A stretch of 64,000 bases of DNA from Chromohalobacter sp. 11-W (GCF_029889905.1 NZ_JARANZ010000003.1:248001-312000); one strand, 5' to 3'; shown: positions 31,082 through 42,671, counted from the first letter of the stretch. Translations and numbers: made by a program. The notes: generated by a model from the letters alone, not told the origin.

Positions 31082-32002
31082 ATGCGCACGGACTCCACTA
31101 CAATCGCTGGCGTCACGCTGAACGTGATTGCCTCGGCCCTGTTTGCTTTACTGTTTGCCTATACCGCTCTGCTGCCGGCCATGGAGGGCGGCGAGATCTA
31201 CGGCTGGCGGATTCTGCTGACCTTTCCCTGCCTGAGCCTGTTTATTCTGTGGCGGGGCTATGGGGCGCAAATAACCACTCTTGGCCGGCGCCTGATAGCA
31301 GAGCGCTACTTCTGGGCCACCCGGCTGGCGTCAGCGTTCCTGCTGGGCGCTCAGCTCTGGCTATTCATGTGGGCGCCGGGCAATGGCCATGGCCTTGCGG
31401 TGTCGCTGGGCTACTTCATGATGCCGATCATCATGGTGGTTATCGGGCGCATCGCGTTCGGCGACCGCCTGACAGGCTTTCAGAAAGTTGCCTGCCTGCT
31501 GGCGGTGGCGGGCATTGTCAATCAGTTGGCCATATCGCAAACGCTGGCATGGCCAACCCTGGCGGTATGCGTAGGCTATCCGGCCTATTTTTGGCTGCGG
31601 CGTAAAACCGATACCAACCACATCGGCGGGCTATGGCTGGATATGCTACTGAGCCTGCCGGCATGCCTTTGGTTTATTCTTGCTGGCGGCCATATGACAG
31701 AAGCGATCAATATCGAGGCTATCGGGCTGGTGACGGGGCTTGGACTGCTCAGCGCGCTCGCTTTAGGGTTTCAGGCGCTCTCCGCCCCGCTGCTCAATCT
31801 GAGCCTGTTCGGCCTGCTGGTTTACGTTGAACCCGTGCTGCTACTGGGTGTTTCGCTGCTTTTGGGCGAGGTCATTGATCCCCGCGAATGGCCGACCTAT
31901 ATCGCGATCTGGCTGGCGGTAGTGGTGCTCATGGTGGAAGGCGCTTGGGGCTTGCACAACCGCCGCTACGCGCCTGAAAAGACTGCCCCCGTGGCGGAAT
32001 GA
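31082..32002 (+). CDS. EamA/RarD-like drug/metabolite transporter
   Basis: 306 residues with about ten membrane spans in two EamA repeats. The C-terminal block PLLNLSLFGLLVYVEPVLLL resembles RarD, a family whose substrates are unknown (E. coli RarD was named for chloramphenicol sensitivity). Divergent from an Lrp-family gene, an arrangement often seen for amino-acid or metabolite exporters (inference). Codon use and GC content differ from flanking genes. Convergent with mnmE, 20 bases apart. Confidence 0.82.
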   Translation: MRTDSTTIAGVTLNVIASALFALLFAYTALLPAMEGGEIYGWRILLTFPCLSLFILWRGYGAQITTLGRRLIAERYFWATRLASAFLLGAQLWLFMWAPGNGHGLAVSLGYFMMPIIMVVIGRIAFGDRLTGFQKVACLLAVAGIVNQLAISQTLAWPTLAVCVGYPAYFWLRRKTDTNHIGGLWLDMLLSLPACLWFILAGGHMTEAINIEAIGLVTGLGLLSALALGFQALSAPLLNLSLFGLLVYVEPVLLLGVSLLLGEVIDPREWPTYIAIWLAVVVLMVEGAWGLHNRRYAPEKTAPVAE

Positions 32003-32022
32003 CCGCGCACCACGCTACGCCC

Positions 32023-33399
32023 TTACTTGCCGATGCAGAAGCTGCCGAAGATTTCACCGAGTAGGTCGTCGGCGGTGAATTCGCCGGTGATTTCGGCGAG
32101 CGCGTGTTGCGCTTCACGGAGGTCCTCGGCGAGCAGTTCACCGGCCCCGTGCCCCTGTAGCTGGGCGATGCCGTTGTCGAGGGCCTGACCGGCGCGGTCG
32201 AGGGCGTCGAGGTGGCGCCGGCGCGCCGAGAAACGTCCTTCGGTGGTGGCATCGAAGCCCATCACCGTCTTGAGATGATCCTTCAGGTTATCCACACCCT
32301 CTCCAGTGATGGCGGACATGCGCACCAATGGTGGGGTTGTGGATAAATCACTCACGGCATTCTCGCCGCTTTCGTCGATCTTGTTACGCACCAGCGTCAG
32401 GCGCTCGGGATGGGGGAGGCGTGCGACGAATTCCGGCCAGAGTTGCATGGGGTCGGTCTGGGTCGTGGTCGCTGCATCGACCAATAGCAGCACGCGGTCG
32501 GCCTTCTCGATTTCTTCCCAAGCGCGGGCAACCCCGATTTTCTCGATGGCATCCGGCGTGTCGCGTAACCCGGCGGTGTCGATGACGTGCAGTGGCATGC
32601 CATCCAGATGAATGTATTCGCGCAATACGTCACGGGTGGTGCCTTCGATGTCGGTGACGATGGCGCTGTCGCGTTCGGTCAGTGCGTTGAGCAGGCTCGA
32701 CTTGCCGGCATTGGGGCGTCCGGCGATGACCACGTTCATGCCTTCGCGCATCAATGCCCCTTGCCCGGCGGCGGCACGTACCTCGCCGAGCATGGTGTGC
32801 ACGTCGTTAAGCATCGCCGCTACCTTGCCGTCGGCGAGGAAGTCGATCTCCTCCTCGGGAAAGTCGATGGCGGCTTCGACGAACATGCGTAACTCGATCA
32901 GCTTGTCGACGAGCGCTGCGACGCGCGTCGAGAATTCGCCCTGCAGCGAGCGCAGGGCGTTTTCGGCGGCGGCGCGGGAGCTGGCATCGATCAGATCGGC
33001 GATGGCCTCGGCCTGGGCCAGGTCGAGCTTGTCGTTGAGGAAGGCGCGTTCGGAAAACTCGCCAGGGCGCGCCAGGCGGGCGCCCAGCGTGACACAGCGT
33101 TCGAGGAGCAGGTCCATGATCACCGGCCCGCCATGCCCTTGCAGTTCAAGAACATCCTCACCGGTAAAGGAGTGGGGGCCGGGGAAGAAAATTGCGATGC
33201 CTTCGTCGATGACACCGTCGTCGGCGTTGCGAAATGGGCCGTACTGCGCGTGACGCGGCGCTGGGCAATGGCCGAGGAAACCCTCGGCCAGCGTGCGACT
33301 GGCGGGACCCGAGATGCGCACGATGCCGACCCCGCCACGTCCGGGGGGCGTGGCGATGGCGGCGATGGTGTCTTGGCGATAGAGCGGCGTAGCGGTCAT
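32023..33399 (-). CDS. mnmE: tRNA modification GTPase MnmE
   Basis: GTPase partner of MnmG for cmnm5U34 synthesis. 458 residues: N-terminal tetrahydrofolate-binding domain with [12 protein letters not shown] near 20-31, G domain with Walker [10 protein letters not shown] near 227-235, switch [16 protein letters not shown] and NKID, and the C-terminal catalytic tail CIGK. In Pseudomonas it is followed by mnmG; here 16.7 kb of other genes intervene. Two exact DnaA boxes in inverted orientation lie inside the gene. Confidence 0.97.
   Translation of the reverse strand: MTATPLYRQDTIAAIATPPGRGGVGIVRISGPASRTLAEGFLGHCPAPRHAQYGPFRNADDGVIDEGIAIFFPGPHSFTGEDVLELQGHGGPVIMDLLLERCVTLGARLARPGEFSERAFLNDKLDLAQAEAIADLIDASSRAAAENALRSLQGEFSTRVAALVDKLIELRMFVEAAIDFPEEEIDFLADGKVAAMLNDVHTMLGEVRAAAGQGALMREGMNVVIAGRPNAGKSSLLNALTERDSAIVTDIEGTTRDVLREYIHLDGMPLHVIDTAGLRDTPDAIEKIGVARAWEEIEKADRVLLLVDAATTTQTDPMQLWPEFVARLPHPERLTLVRNKIDESGENAVSDLSTTPPLVRMSAITGEGVDNLKDHLKTVMGFDATTEGRFSARRRHLDALDRAGQALDNGIAQLQGHGAGELLAEDLREAQHALAEITGEFTADDLLGEIFGSFCIGK
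32288..32346. promoter_or_regulatory. Inverted pair of DnaA boxes inside mnmE
   Basis: Exact TTATCCACA at 32288-32296 and exact TGTGGATAA at 32338-32346, facing each other with 41 bases between. Both lie in the coding region. Confidence 0.5.
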
Positions 33400-33450
33400 G
33401 TTGATCTCCGACTCGTTGCCGGTATTGTCCCGGTGGTAGGCCCAAAACGC

Positions 33451-33476
33451 CAGACCCCCGCCGAGGCGGGGGTCTG
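33451..33476 (-). terminator. Terminator between yidC and mnmE
   Basis: Perfect 11-bp stem CAGACCCCCGC / GCGGGGGTCTG with a four-base loop, 25 bases after the yidC stop; on the minus strand it is followed by GCGTTTT. It may reduce read-through into mnmE. Confidence 0.7.
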
Positions 33477-33501
33477 ATCGGATGGTAAACGGAAAGGGCC
33501 G

Positions 33502-35199
33502 TCAGCTCTTGGCTTTACTGGCTTTTCCCGTTTCGCCGTCACTTTCGATCTTGCGCGTGATGATCCACTGCTGAAGGATCGAAATGACGTTGTTGCAGAT
33601 CCAGTAGATCACCAGGCCGGCCGGGAACCACAGGAAGAAGAACGTGAAGACCACAGGCAGCATCTTCATGATCTTGGCCTGCATGGGATCCGGCGGTGTC
33701 GGATTCAGCAACTGCTGAACGAACATCGAGGCGCCCATGATGATCGGCAGGATGAAGTAGGGATCCTGGGCCGAAAGGTCATTTATCCACAGCATGAAGG
33801 GCGCATGACGCAGTTCCACGGATTCCAGCAACATCCAGTACAAGGCGATGAAGACCGGCATCTGCACGACGATGGGCAGGCAGCCCCCCAGAGGATTGAT
33901 CTTCTCCTTCTGGTAGAACTTCATCATCTCCTGCGACATCTTCTGCCGGTCGTCGCCGTACTGTTCCTTGATGCGCTTCATCTCCGGGCCCATCTTGCGC
34001 ATCTTCGCCATCGACTTGTAGGCCTTGGCGGAGAGCGGGAAGAGCACGATCTTCACGACGACCGTAAGCAGCACGATCGACCAGCCCCAGTTACCGATCA
34101 GGCCATGAATCTTCGCCAGCAGCCAGAACAGCGGATTGGCGATGAACCATAACCACCCGAAGTCGACGGTCAACTCCAGGTGAGGCGCGATGGCTTCCAG
34201 GCGGTCCTGAATCTTGGGCCCCATGTAGAGCGTCGCGGCCAGAGTGGTTTCGCCGCCGGGCTGGACCTGCTTGGAGGGACCGGCAAACGCGGCGACGTTG
34301 CGATCACGGGAATCGATATTGGCGTAATAAAGATTCTCTTGGCTCTGTACCGGGACCCACGCCGAGGTGAAGTAGTGCTGGATCATGGCGACCCAGCCGC
34401 CCTCGGAGTTGACATTCTTGAAGTTGCCTTCACGAATGTCATCGAAGTCGATCTTCTCGTAGTTGCTTTCTTGCGTGGAGAAGGTCGCGCCGAGGAACGA
34501 CTTCATGCTCATAGGGCCGCCGCCCTGGCTGGGATCGGCGCTATTGTCGCGAGCAAGCTGGCCGACGAAACGCGCGGAGATAGGCGTTTCGCTCTGGTTA
34601 TCGAGTCGGTACTCGACATTGACGGCGTAACTGTCGCGATCGAAGGTATAACGCTTGATGATGTCCACGCCATTGACCTCGGCCGTGAGGTCGACGCTTA
34701 GGCTGTCTTGATCGTCGCCAAGCGAATATTGCATTTGCTCGGAAGAGAAATCGATGCGCCCATCATGGCCCTCCAATTGCAGCCCCGACTTGGCAACGTA
34801 GCTGCGCACGTTGTTGTCGCTGAGGAGAACGAAGGGTTGCTCGCTATTCAAGGACTCATGGTGCTTGGGTAGCGCGGCATAGACGACATCGCCGCCACGA
34901 GGATCGATGCGAATATCCAGCGTGTCGGTGCGTACCTCGATCAAGCCGTCCGCGTCGGTTTGCCCGTCCGCGCCAGGCATGTCGGCGGCCTCTTGCGATG
35001 AGGCACCGTTACCGCTGCTGTTGGACGTGGGAACCGAAAGGCTGTCGCTGTCGGCGTTACTATCGGACGTATCCTGGGTAACGCTTTCAGGTGCGCGTTG
35101 TTCGACGCTGTTTTGCCCATAATCCGCGTTCCACTGAATGACCAGTAGATAGGCGAGTACCGCGAGCGGGATGACGAGTAGGAGTCGTTTTACGTCCAT
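33502..35199 (-). CDS. yidC: Membrane protein insertase YidC
   Basis: 565 residues. An N-terminal span (about 5-22) is followed by a Ser/Asp-rich linker and the large periplasmic beta-sandwich (about 60-330), then the conserved Oxa1 core from IVLLTVVVKIVLFPLSAKAY (about 370-390) with its positively charged groove residue Arg/Lys, and LNPTPPDPMQAKIMKMLPVV near 482-501. It inserts and folds inner-membrane proteins with or without Sec. The linker is strongly acidic, as expected for a halophile periplasm. An exact DnaA box lies at 33783-33791. Confidence 0.97.
   Translation of the reverse strand: MDVKRLLLVIPLAVLAYLLVIQWNADYGQNSVEQRAPESVTQDTSDSNADSDSLSVPTSNSSGNGASSQEAADMPGADGQTDADGLIEVRTDTLDIRIDPRGGDVVYAALPKHHESLNSEQPFVLLSDNNVRSYVAKSGLQLEGHDGRIDFSSEQMQYSLGDDQDSLSVDLTAEVNGVDIIKRYTFDRDSYAVNVEYRLDNQSETPISARFVGQLARDNSADPSQGGGPMSMKSFLGATFSTQESNYEKIDFDDIREGNFKNVNSEGGWVAMIQHYFTSAWVPVQSQENLYYANIDSRDRNVAAFAGPSKQVQPGGETTLAATLYMGPKIQDRLEAIAPHLELTVDFGWLWFIANPLFWLLAKIHGLIGNWGWSIVLLTVVVKIVLFPLSAKAYKSMAKMRKMGPEMKRIKEQYGDDRQKMSQEMMKFYQKEKINPLGGCLPIVVQMPVFIALYWMLLESVELRHAPFMLWINDLSAQDPYFILPIIMGASMFVQQLLNPTPPDPMQAKIMKMLPVVFTFFFLWFPAGLVIYWICNNVISILQQWIITRKIESDGETGKASKAKS
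33783..33791 (+). promoter_or_regulatory. DnaA box inside yidC
   Basis: Exact TTATCCACA within the yidC coding region, about 2.2-2.6 kb from the boxes upstream of dnaA. Confidence 0.5.
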
Positions 35200-35282
35200 A
35201 AGGATTCTGCCCGGTGATACATTCTGACGTCACGTCCCGACCGGCACTGCGGCCACGGTGGAACGTGGCGGAGAAATGCCGA
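35200..35282 (-). other. rnpA-yidC spacer without yidD
   Basis: 83 bases. In most gammaproteobacteria the small gene yidD occupies this position, overlapping or abutting rnpA. I translated the minus strand here and found no YidD-like frame. Confidence 0.7.
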
Positions 35283-35669
35283 TCAAGGGGATGGCGTGGA
35301 CGAGACCGACTGCTTGCGTACGTCTTTTTCCAGGCGTCGCCACATGCCGTGCAATTGGCGATGCAAGGTATCGTTATCCAGCTCATGAGCCCCACGCCGA
35401 GCGAGAACGATGATATCTACGGCGGGGAGACGATGCTGCTGGAGACGAAAAGATTCACGGACGAGGCGTTTCAGACGGTTACGGTCGACAGCACGACGTA
35501 CGTTCTTCTTGCTAAATACGAGCCCCACTCGCGGTTCACCGAGAGCATTGGGACGCGCAAGCATCAAAAGGCCCTTGCCGTGCACCTTGAAGGACGCGTG
35601 AGCGAAGACGTGCTGATAGTCCCCGGCGGTTAGCAGTCGCCGCCGCCGGGGAAAGCCCTGATCGGACAT
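35283..35669 (-). CDS. rnpA: Ribonuclease P protein component
   Basis: Protein subunit of RNase P, which matures the 5' ends of tRNAs. 128 residues; the RNR signature is NVRRAVDRNRLKRLVRESFR near residues 56-75, and the N-terminal aromatic/basic cleft region FPRRRRLLTAGDYQHVF is typical. A longer in-frame start at 35960 would overlap rpmH and is rejected. Eleven bases separate it from rpmH. Confidence 0.96.
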   Translation of the reverse strand: MSDQGFPRRRRLLTAGDYQHVFAHASFKVHGKGLLMLARPNALGEPRVGLVFSKKNVRRAVDRNRLKRLVRESFRLQQHRLPAVDIIVLARRGAHELDNDTLHRQLHGMWRRLEKDVRKQSVSSTPSP

Positions 35670-35680
35670 TCGTTGTCCAG

Positions 35681-35815
35681 TCAGGCGCTCAGACGCTTGC
35701 GACCTTTGGCACGACGACGCGCCAGCACCTGGCGGCCGTTCTGGGTGGCCATGCGAGCACGGAAGCCGTGCACGCGCTTGCGCTTTAGGACGCTCGGTTG
35801 AAAAGTGCGCTTCAT
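35681..35815 (-). CDS. rpmH: 50S ribosomal protein L34
   Basis: Very basic 44-residue ribosomal protein, full family length: [20 protein letters not shown], then [20 protein letters not shown] and RLSA. ATG at 35815, stop at 35681. First gene of the rpmH-rnpA-yidC group, reading away from dnaA across the conventional oriC position. Confidence 0.98.
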   Translation of the reverse strand: MKRTFQPSVLKRKRVHGFRARMATQNGRQVLARRRAKGRKRLSA

Positions 35816-36405
35816 AGCTGCGAATTCTCACGTGGTTGTTTGGAAACGATTTGAAACTGAAGAGCCCGGTACGTTTGCACCAGGCGGTATTCGGCTCAAG
35901 ACCGGCAATTCTAGTGAATCCCTGGGGCAGGTGCAATTTTTCCGGCGCTTTTATCCACACCTGTTTTGTTACGGCGGCGGGGGCTCGGCATGTGCCGAGG
36001 CGGTCGGCCCGAGCGGATGCTTGTTTGTTCGCTCGTCGCTTGTCGGCCTGCTCTTGGGCGAAACGATCAAGCTATTATCATTATTGAAGTTGTACTAACT
36101 GATGTTGTTATTAATAGTGGGGATATTATTTGTGGATAACCATATTTTTACCTTTATTAACAATGATGTGAGATGTTCTTGGATCTGTGAGGAAAAGGCG
36201 GGGAAGCGGTGGGTAAGCTGTCGGTAGCATTGTGGGTAAGTGGCGATTTCTACACACCCTACGACATCTCCACGTGTCACGGACACGTTGTGCGCTGAGT
36301 TATGGGGTGGGTTTTCCACAGGAAAAGAGACTCGGCATCCATGTGGATAACCCGGGCGTCGAACGATACAATAGCCGGCCATTCATCAACGCTAGGTGAG
36401 GTCGT
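35816..36405. other. Conventional oriC position between rpmH and dnaA
   Basis: About 590 bases without a gene. AT-rich segments at 36070-36175 (including TTGTTATTAATA at 36105-36116 and TTTATTAACAA near 36153). Exact DnaA boxes: TTATCCACA 35951-35959, TGTGGATAA 36131-36139 and 36342-36350. Near matches: TTTTCCACA 36312-36320 and TGTGGGTAA 36231-36239. In Pseudomonas and many gammaproteobacteria oriC lies exactly here. It also carries the rpmH and dnaA promoters. Origin function is inferred from synteny and boxes. Confidence 0.8.
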
Positions 36406-37893
36406 GTGTCGGTCGCTCTCTGGCAGCAATGCCTCAACTTTCTTCAGGATGAGCTGAGCTCTCAGCAGTTCAACACCTGGATTCGCCCCTTGCAGGCGGA
36501 GGACGGTGACGCCAACGAGCTGTGTCTGCTGGCGCCCAATCGCTTCGTGCGTGACTGGGTCAATGATAAATACCTGAAGCGTATCAATGAGTTGCTGAGG
36601 GAGCTTGCATCCGGCAAGCCGCCCAAGGTGCAGCTGACGGTCGGCAGCCGCCGCAACGTGGCCATGTCGTCGCCGCGTGATCTCGGGGCACCGGTATCGG
36701 CGGCGTCCATGAATACCTCGCGTCCCCCCGAGACGCCGCCTGCCGTGCATGCACCGAGAGCCCGGGGCGATTATGCGGATGAACAGGAAATCGATCGCAT
36801 GCGTGAGCGCGAGGATTCCTCGCGCCGTGGAGGTGGCGAGCGTCAGGTGCAGGTGGAAGGGAGCCTCAAGCACCAGAGTGGGCTCAATCCCAATTTTACC
36901 TTCGAAACCTTCGTCGAGGGTAAATCGAACCAGCTTGCGCGTGCCGCTTCGCGTCAGGTGTCCGAAAACCCCGGTGGTGCCTACAATCCGCTGTTCCTGT
37001 ACGGTGGTGTCGGCTTGGGTAAGACGCACCTCATGCATGCGGTAGGCAATCATCTGGCCGGCCAGCGGGAAAACGCCAAGGTGGTTTATCTGCACTCAGA
37101 GCGTTTCGTGGCTGATATGGTCAAGGCGCTGCAGCTCAACGCCATCAACGATTTCAAGCGATTCTACCGCAGCGTGGATGCACTGCTGATCGACGACATC
37201 CAGTTTTTCGCTGGCAAGGAGCGCTCGCAGGAAGAATTCTTCCATACGTTCAATGCGTTGCTCGAGGGCGGTCAGCAGATGATCCTTACCTCGGATCGCT
37301 ACCCCAAGGAAATCAGCGGGGTGGAAGAACGCCTCAAGTCGCGCTTCGGCTGGGGGCTGACGGTGGCCATCGAGCCGCCTGAGCTGGAAACCCGCGTGGC
37401 GATCTTGATGAAAAAGGCCGACCAGGCCAAGGTCGACCTGCCGCACGATGCAGCGTTCTTCATTGCACAGAAGATTCGTTCCAACGTGCGTGAGCTTGAA
37501 GGGGCATTGAAAAAGGTCATCGCCGACTCGCACTTCATGGGCAAGCCGATCACCCAAGATTTCATCCGCGAGTCGCTCAAGGACCTGCTGGCCCTGCAGG
37601 ACAAGCAGGTCGGCGTCGACAACATTCAGCGCACGGTGGCGGAGTATTATAAGATCAAGCTAGCGGATCTTCTCTCCAAGCGTCGTTCGCGTTCAGTGGC
37701 GCGTCCGCGACAGGTCGCCATGGCATTGGCCAAGGAATTGACCAACCACAGCTTGCCCGAAATCGGCGATGCCTTTGGGGGGCGCGATCACACCACGGTG
37801 CTGCATGCTTGCCGAAAGGTGCAGACACTCAAGGAAGAAAGCGCGGATATCCGCGAGGACTACAAGAACCTGTTGCGGCTGCTGACCAGTTGA
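36406..37893 (+). CDS. dnaA: Chromosomal replication initiator DnaA
   Basis: Binds DnaA boxes, unwinds oriC and loads helicase; also a transcription factor. 495 residues beginning at GTG 36406 (preceded by AGGTGAGG): domain I (about 1-80), a variable linker with charged repeats (about 95-140), AAA+ domain with Walker [12 protein letters not shown] near 200-210 and Walker [14 protein letters not shown], and the C-terminal DNA-binding domain with [15 protein letters not shown] and [15 protein letters not shown]. First gene of dnaA-dnaN-recF-gyrB. Confidence 0.98.
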   Translation: MSVALWQQCLNFLQDELSSQQFNTWIRPLQAEDGDANELCLLAPNRFVRDWVNDKYLKRINELLRELASGKPPKVQLTVGSRRNVAMSSPRDLGAPVSAASMNTSRPPETPPAVHAPRARGDYADEQEIDRMREREDSSRRGGGERQVQVEGSLKHQSGLNPNFTFETFVEGKSNQLARAASRQVSENPGGAYNPLFLYGGVGLGKTHLMHAVGNHLAGQRENAKVVYLHSERFVADMVKALQLNAINDFKRFYRSVDALLIDDIQFFAGKERSQEEFFHTFNALLEGGQQMILTSDRYPKEISGVEERLKSRFGWGLTVAIEPPELETRVAILMKKADQAKVDLPHDAAFFIAQKIRSNVRELEGALKKVIADSHFMGKPITQDFIRESLKDLLALQDKQVGVDNIQRTVAEYYKIKLADLLSKRRSRSVARPRQVAMALAKELTNHSLPEIGDAFGGRDHTTVLHACRKVQTLKEESADIREDYKNLLRLLTS

Positions 37894-37942
37894 GCATGGC
37901 GGCCAGAATATTCCCTTGGACCCCAGGACGAGAGTGGAGCCC

Positions 37943-39046
37943 ATGAGATTTACCATCACCCGCGAAGACCTTTTGCGTCCACTGTCGCTGGTCGCCGGCG
38001 TCGTCGAGCGTCGCCAGACCCTGCCGGTGCTGTCCAACGTGCTGCTCGAGGTACGTGACACCCAGTTGGCACTGACCGGTACGGACCTCGAAGTCGAGCT
38101 GATCGGCCGCACCGCCCCGCATCACGTCGATGAGCCGGGCTCGGCGACAGTGCCGGCGCGTAAGCTAATGGATATCTGCAAGTCGTTGCCCGAGAAGACC
38201 GATATCACCTTTACGCTCGAAGAGGGGCGTGCAGTGCTTCGTGCGGGGCGTTCACGCTTCACCTTGTCGACGTTGCCGGTGGCGGAATTCCCGAATATCG
38301 AGGGAAGTCAAAGCGATACAACCTTGACCTTGACGCGCGGCACGCTCAAGCACTTGATCGATGCGACCTCTTTCGCCATGGCGCAGCAAGATGTGCGTTA
38401 CTACCTGAACGGTATGCTGCTCGAGTTTGGCCATCACCTGGTGCGCACGGTGGCGACCGACGGTCACCGCTTGGCGGTATGCGCACGTAGCGCCGAGGTC
38501 GACGTCGAGCCGTCGCAGAAGCTCATCGTGCCGCGCAAGGGCATTCTCGAATTGGCGCGCTTGCTGGATGGCAGCGATGAGCCGGTGGAACTCACCATCG
38601 GTGGCACGCATCTGCGTGCTCAAACCGGGGATTTCACCTTTACTTCCAAGCTGGTCGACGGCAAGTTCCCCGATTACGAGCGCGTGGTTCCGCGGGGCGG
38701 TGATAAAGTCGTCATCGCCGAGCGTGGCGAGTTGCGGCAGGTGTTGTCGCGTACCGCTATTCTCTCCAACGAGAAATATCGCGGGGTCCGGCTCAATCTC
38801 GAAGAGCACAATCTACGTGTGACGGCCAACAACCCCGAACAGGAAGAAGCCGAAGAAAACGTGGCCATCGAGTATGAAGGCGACACCTTGGAGGTGGGGT
38901 TCAATGTCGGCTATCTCGTGGATGTGCTCGGCGTGCTCGATGCCGATCGCGTACAAATGACGCTGTCCGACCCCAACAGCAGCGCACTGCTGGAAGAACC
39001 GGGTGGTGGCGATGCCATGTATGTGGTCATGCCGATGCGCCTCTGA
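37943..39046 (+). CDS. dnaN: DNA polymerase III beta subunit (sliding clamp)
   Basis: Ring-shaped processivity clamp. 367 residues (E. coli 366), three repeated clamp folds; start MRFTITREDLLRPLSLVAGV and C-terminus MYVVMPMRL, both conserved, the latter in the loader- and polymerase-binding region. An in-frame ATG at 37916 would add nine residues; ATG 37943 matches the family. It lies 49 bases after dnaA. Confidence 0.97.
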   Translation: MRFTITREDLLRPLSLVAGVVERRQTLPVLSNVLLEVRDTQLALTGTDLEVELIGRTAPHHVDEPGSATVPARKLMDICKSLPEKTDITFTLEEGRAVLRAGRSRFTLSTLPVAEFPNIEGSQSDTTLTLTRGTLKHLIDATSFAMAQQDVRYYLNGMLLEFGHHLVRTVATDGHRLAVCARSAEVDVEPSQKLIVPRKGILELARLLDGSDEPVELTIGGTHLRAQTGDFTFTSKLVDGKFPDYERVVPRGGDKVVIAERGELRQVLSRTAILSNEKYRGVRLNLEEHNLRVTANNPEQEEAEENVAIEYEGDTLEVGFNVGYLVDVLGVLDADRVQMTLSDPNSSALLEEPGGGDAMYVVMPMRL

Positions 39047-39148
39047 TCGCCTGCGCTGCTCTTTCACTCATGCACGTCTCGGGCGCGGGTCGGTTCACGC
39101 CGACATTGCTAACCGCGTCCGAGGTGGCATGCTGCCTCCGATCCCCTT

Positions 39149-40234
39149 ATGCCCCTCGAACGTCTCAATTTCCTAGGTTTGCGTAACCTGGACGCACTCG
39201 ATATGCGCCCCGCGCCGGGAATCAACCTGGTGACCGGTGCCAATGGCAGTGGCAAGACCAGCTTGCTGGAAGGCGTGCACATGCTGGGCATGGCGCGCTC
39301 GTTCCGCACCCAGAAGCTCAAGCGCGCGATTACCCACGACACTGATGCCGTCACCTTGCACGGTCGCCTGTCGGGTGATCCGCCGGTATCGCTGGGCGTT
39401 CGACGGGCACGCGATGCTTCCGAGCTGGAAATTCGTCTCGATGGCGAGCGCGGTATTCGCGTGGCGCGCTTGGCGGAAACGCTCCCCCTGCAACTGATCA
39501 ACCCCGATGCGTTCCGCCTATTGGAAGGCGCACCTGCGGCTCGGCGTGAGTTTCTGGATTGGGGAGTGTTTCACGTGAAACACGAGTTCTTCGAGGCATG
39601 GCGACGGGTCAGGCGCGCCCTGAAACATCGGAATGCCCTGCTCAGGCATGATAGAATCGACCTACGATCGATGCGTGTCTGGGAGCAAGAGTTGGCGCAT
39701 TGGAGTGAGCAACTCGACCTCTTGCGCAGCGACTACATGGCGCAATTCGCCAAGACATTCGAAGCGACATTACATGAGTTGTTGCCGCTTTCCGGCTTGT
39801 CTCTTCGTTATTACCGCGGATGGGATAAACAACGTGGGTTGCTGGACGTGCTCGAAAATGGCCGGGACACCGACCGGCAAATGGGCTTTACCCAGCAGGG
39901 GCCGCAACGTGCCGATTTGCGCTTGCGCATCGGTAAGCGAGCTGCCGTGGAAGAACTATCGCGCGGGCAGCAAAAGTTGGTAGTGAGCGCGCTGAAGTTA
40001 GCCCAAGGGCGCTTGCTGGAGGAACTGACGGGGCGTACCTGCGTTTACCTGATCGATGACCTGGCTGCCGAGCTTGATGTTTCGCATCGGCGGATCTTTT
40101 GTCATTGGCTGGCACGCTTGCACTGCCAGGTCTTTATTACCGGAGTCGAGCGCAGTGCGCTCGAGAATGCATGGCAGTCGGAAACGGATGTCGCGATGTT
40201 TCACGTGGAACACGGGCGACTGCTCACGGAATGA
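39149..40234 (+). CDS. recF: DNA replication and repair protein RecF
   Basis: ABC/SMC-like ATPase that with RecO and RecR loads RecA at gaps. 361 residues: Walker A GANGSGKTSLLE near 30-41, signature SRGQQKLVVSALKLAQ near 271-286 and Walker B VYLIDDLAAELD near 299-310. Two parS sites are embedded in the coding sequence (39567-39582 and 40197-40212), where they encode FHVKH and FHVEH. No clear SD precedes the ATG; the 102-base gap to dnaN is unusual for this operon. Confidence 0.96.
   Translation: MPLERLNFLGLRNLDALDMRPAPGINLVTGANGSGKTSLLEGVHMLGMARSFRTQKLKRAITHDTDAVTLHGRLSGDPPVSLGVRRARDASELEIRLDGERGIRVARLAETLPLQLINPDAFRLLEGAPAARREFLDWGVFHVKHEFFEAWRRVRRALKHRNALLRHDRIDLRSMRVWEQELAHWSEQLDLLRSDYMAQFAKTFEATLHELLPLSGLSLRYYRGWDKQRGLLDVLENGRDTDRQMGFTQQGPQRADLRLRIGKRAAVEELSRGQQKLVVSALKLAQGRLLEELTGRTCVYLIDDLAAELDVSHRRIFCHWLARLHCQVFITGVERSALENAWQSETDVAMFHVEHGRLLTE
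39567..39582. promoter_or_regulatory. parS site 1 (inside recF)
   Basis: Perfect palindrome TGTTTCACGTGAAACA, identical to the canonical chromosomal parS of Bacillus and close to Pseudomonas parS. It is inside recF and encodes part of GVFHVKHE. Confidence 0.95.
40197..40212. promoter_or_regulatory. parS site 2 (3' end of recF)
   Basis: TGTTTCACGTGGAACA, differing from the perfect palindrome by one base (Pseudomonas-type right half). It overlaps the last codons of recF (AMFHVEHG). Confidence 0.92.
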
Positions 40235-40250
40235 CTTCACGACGGAGTAG

Positions 40251-42671
<2,421 letters not shown>

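Noticed and set aside
35214-35633. Plus-strand frame over rnpA
   Set aside because: Antisense to rnpA; no domain.
36277-37095. 272-codon minus-strand frame over dnaA 5' half and oriC
   Set aside because: Overlaps the dnaA coding region and the origin; no RBS or recognizable domain.
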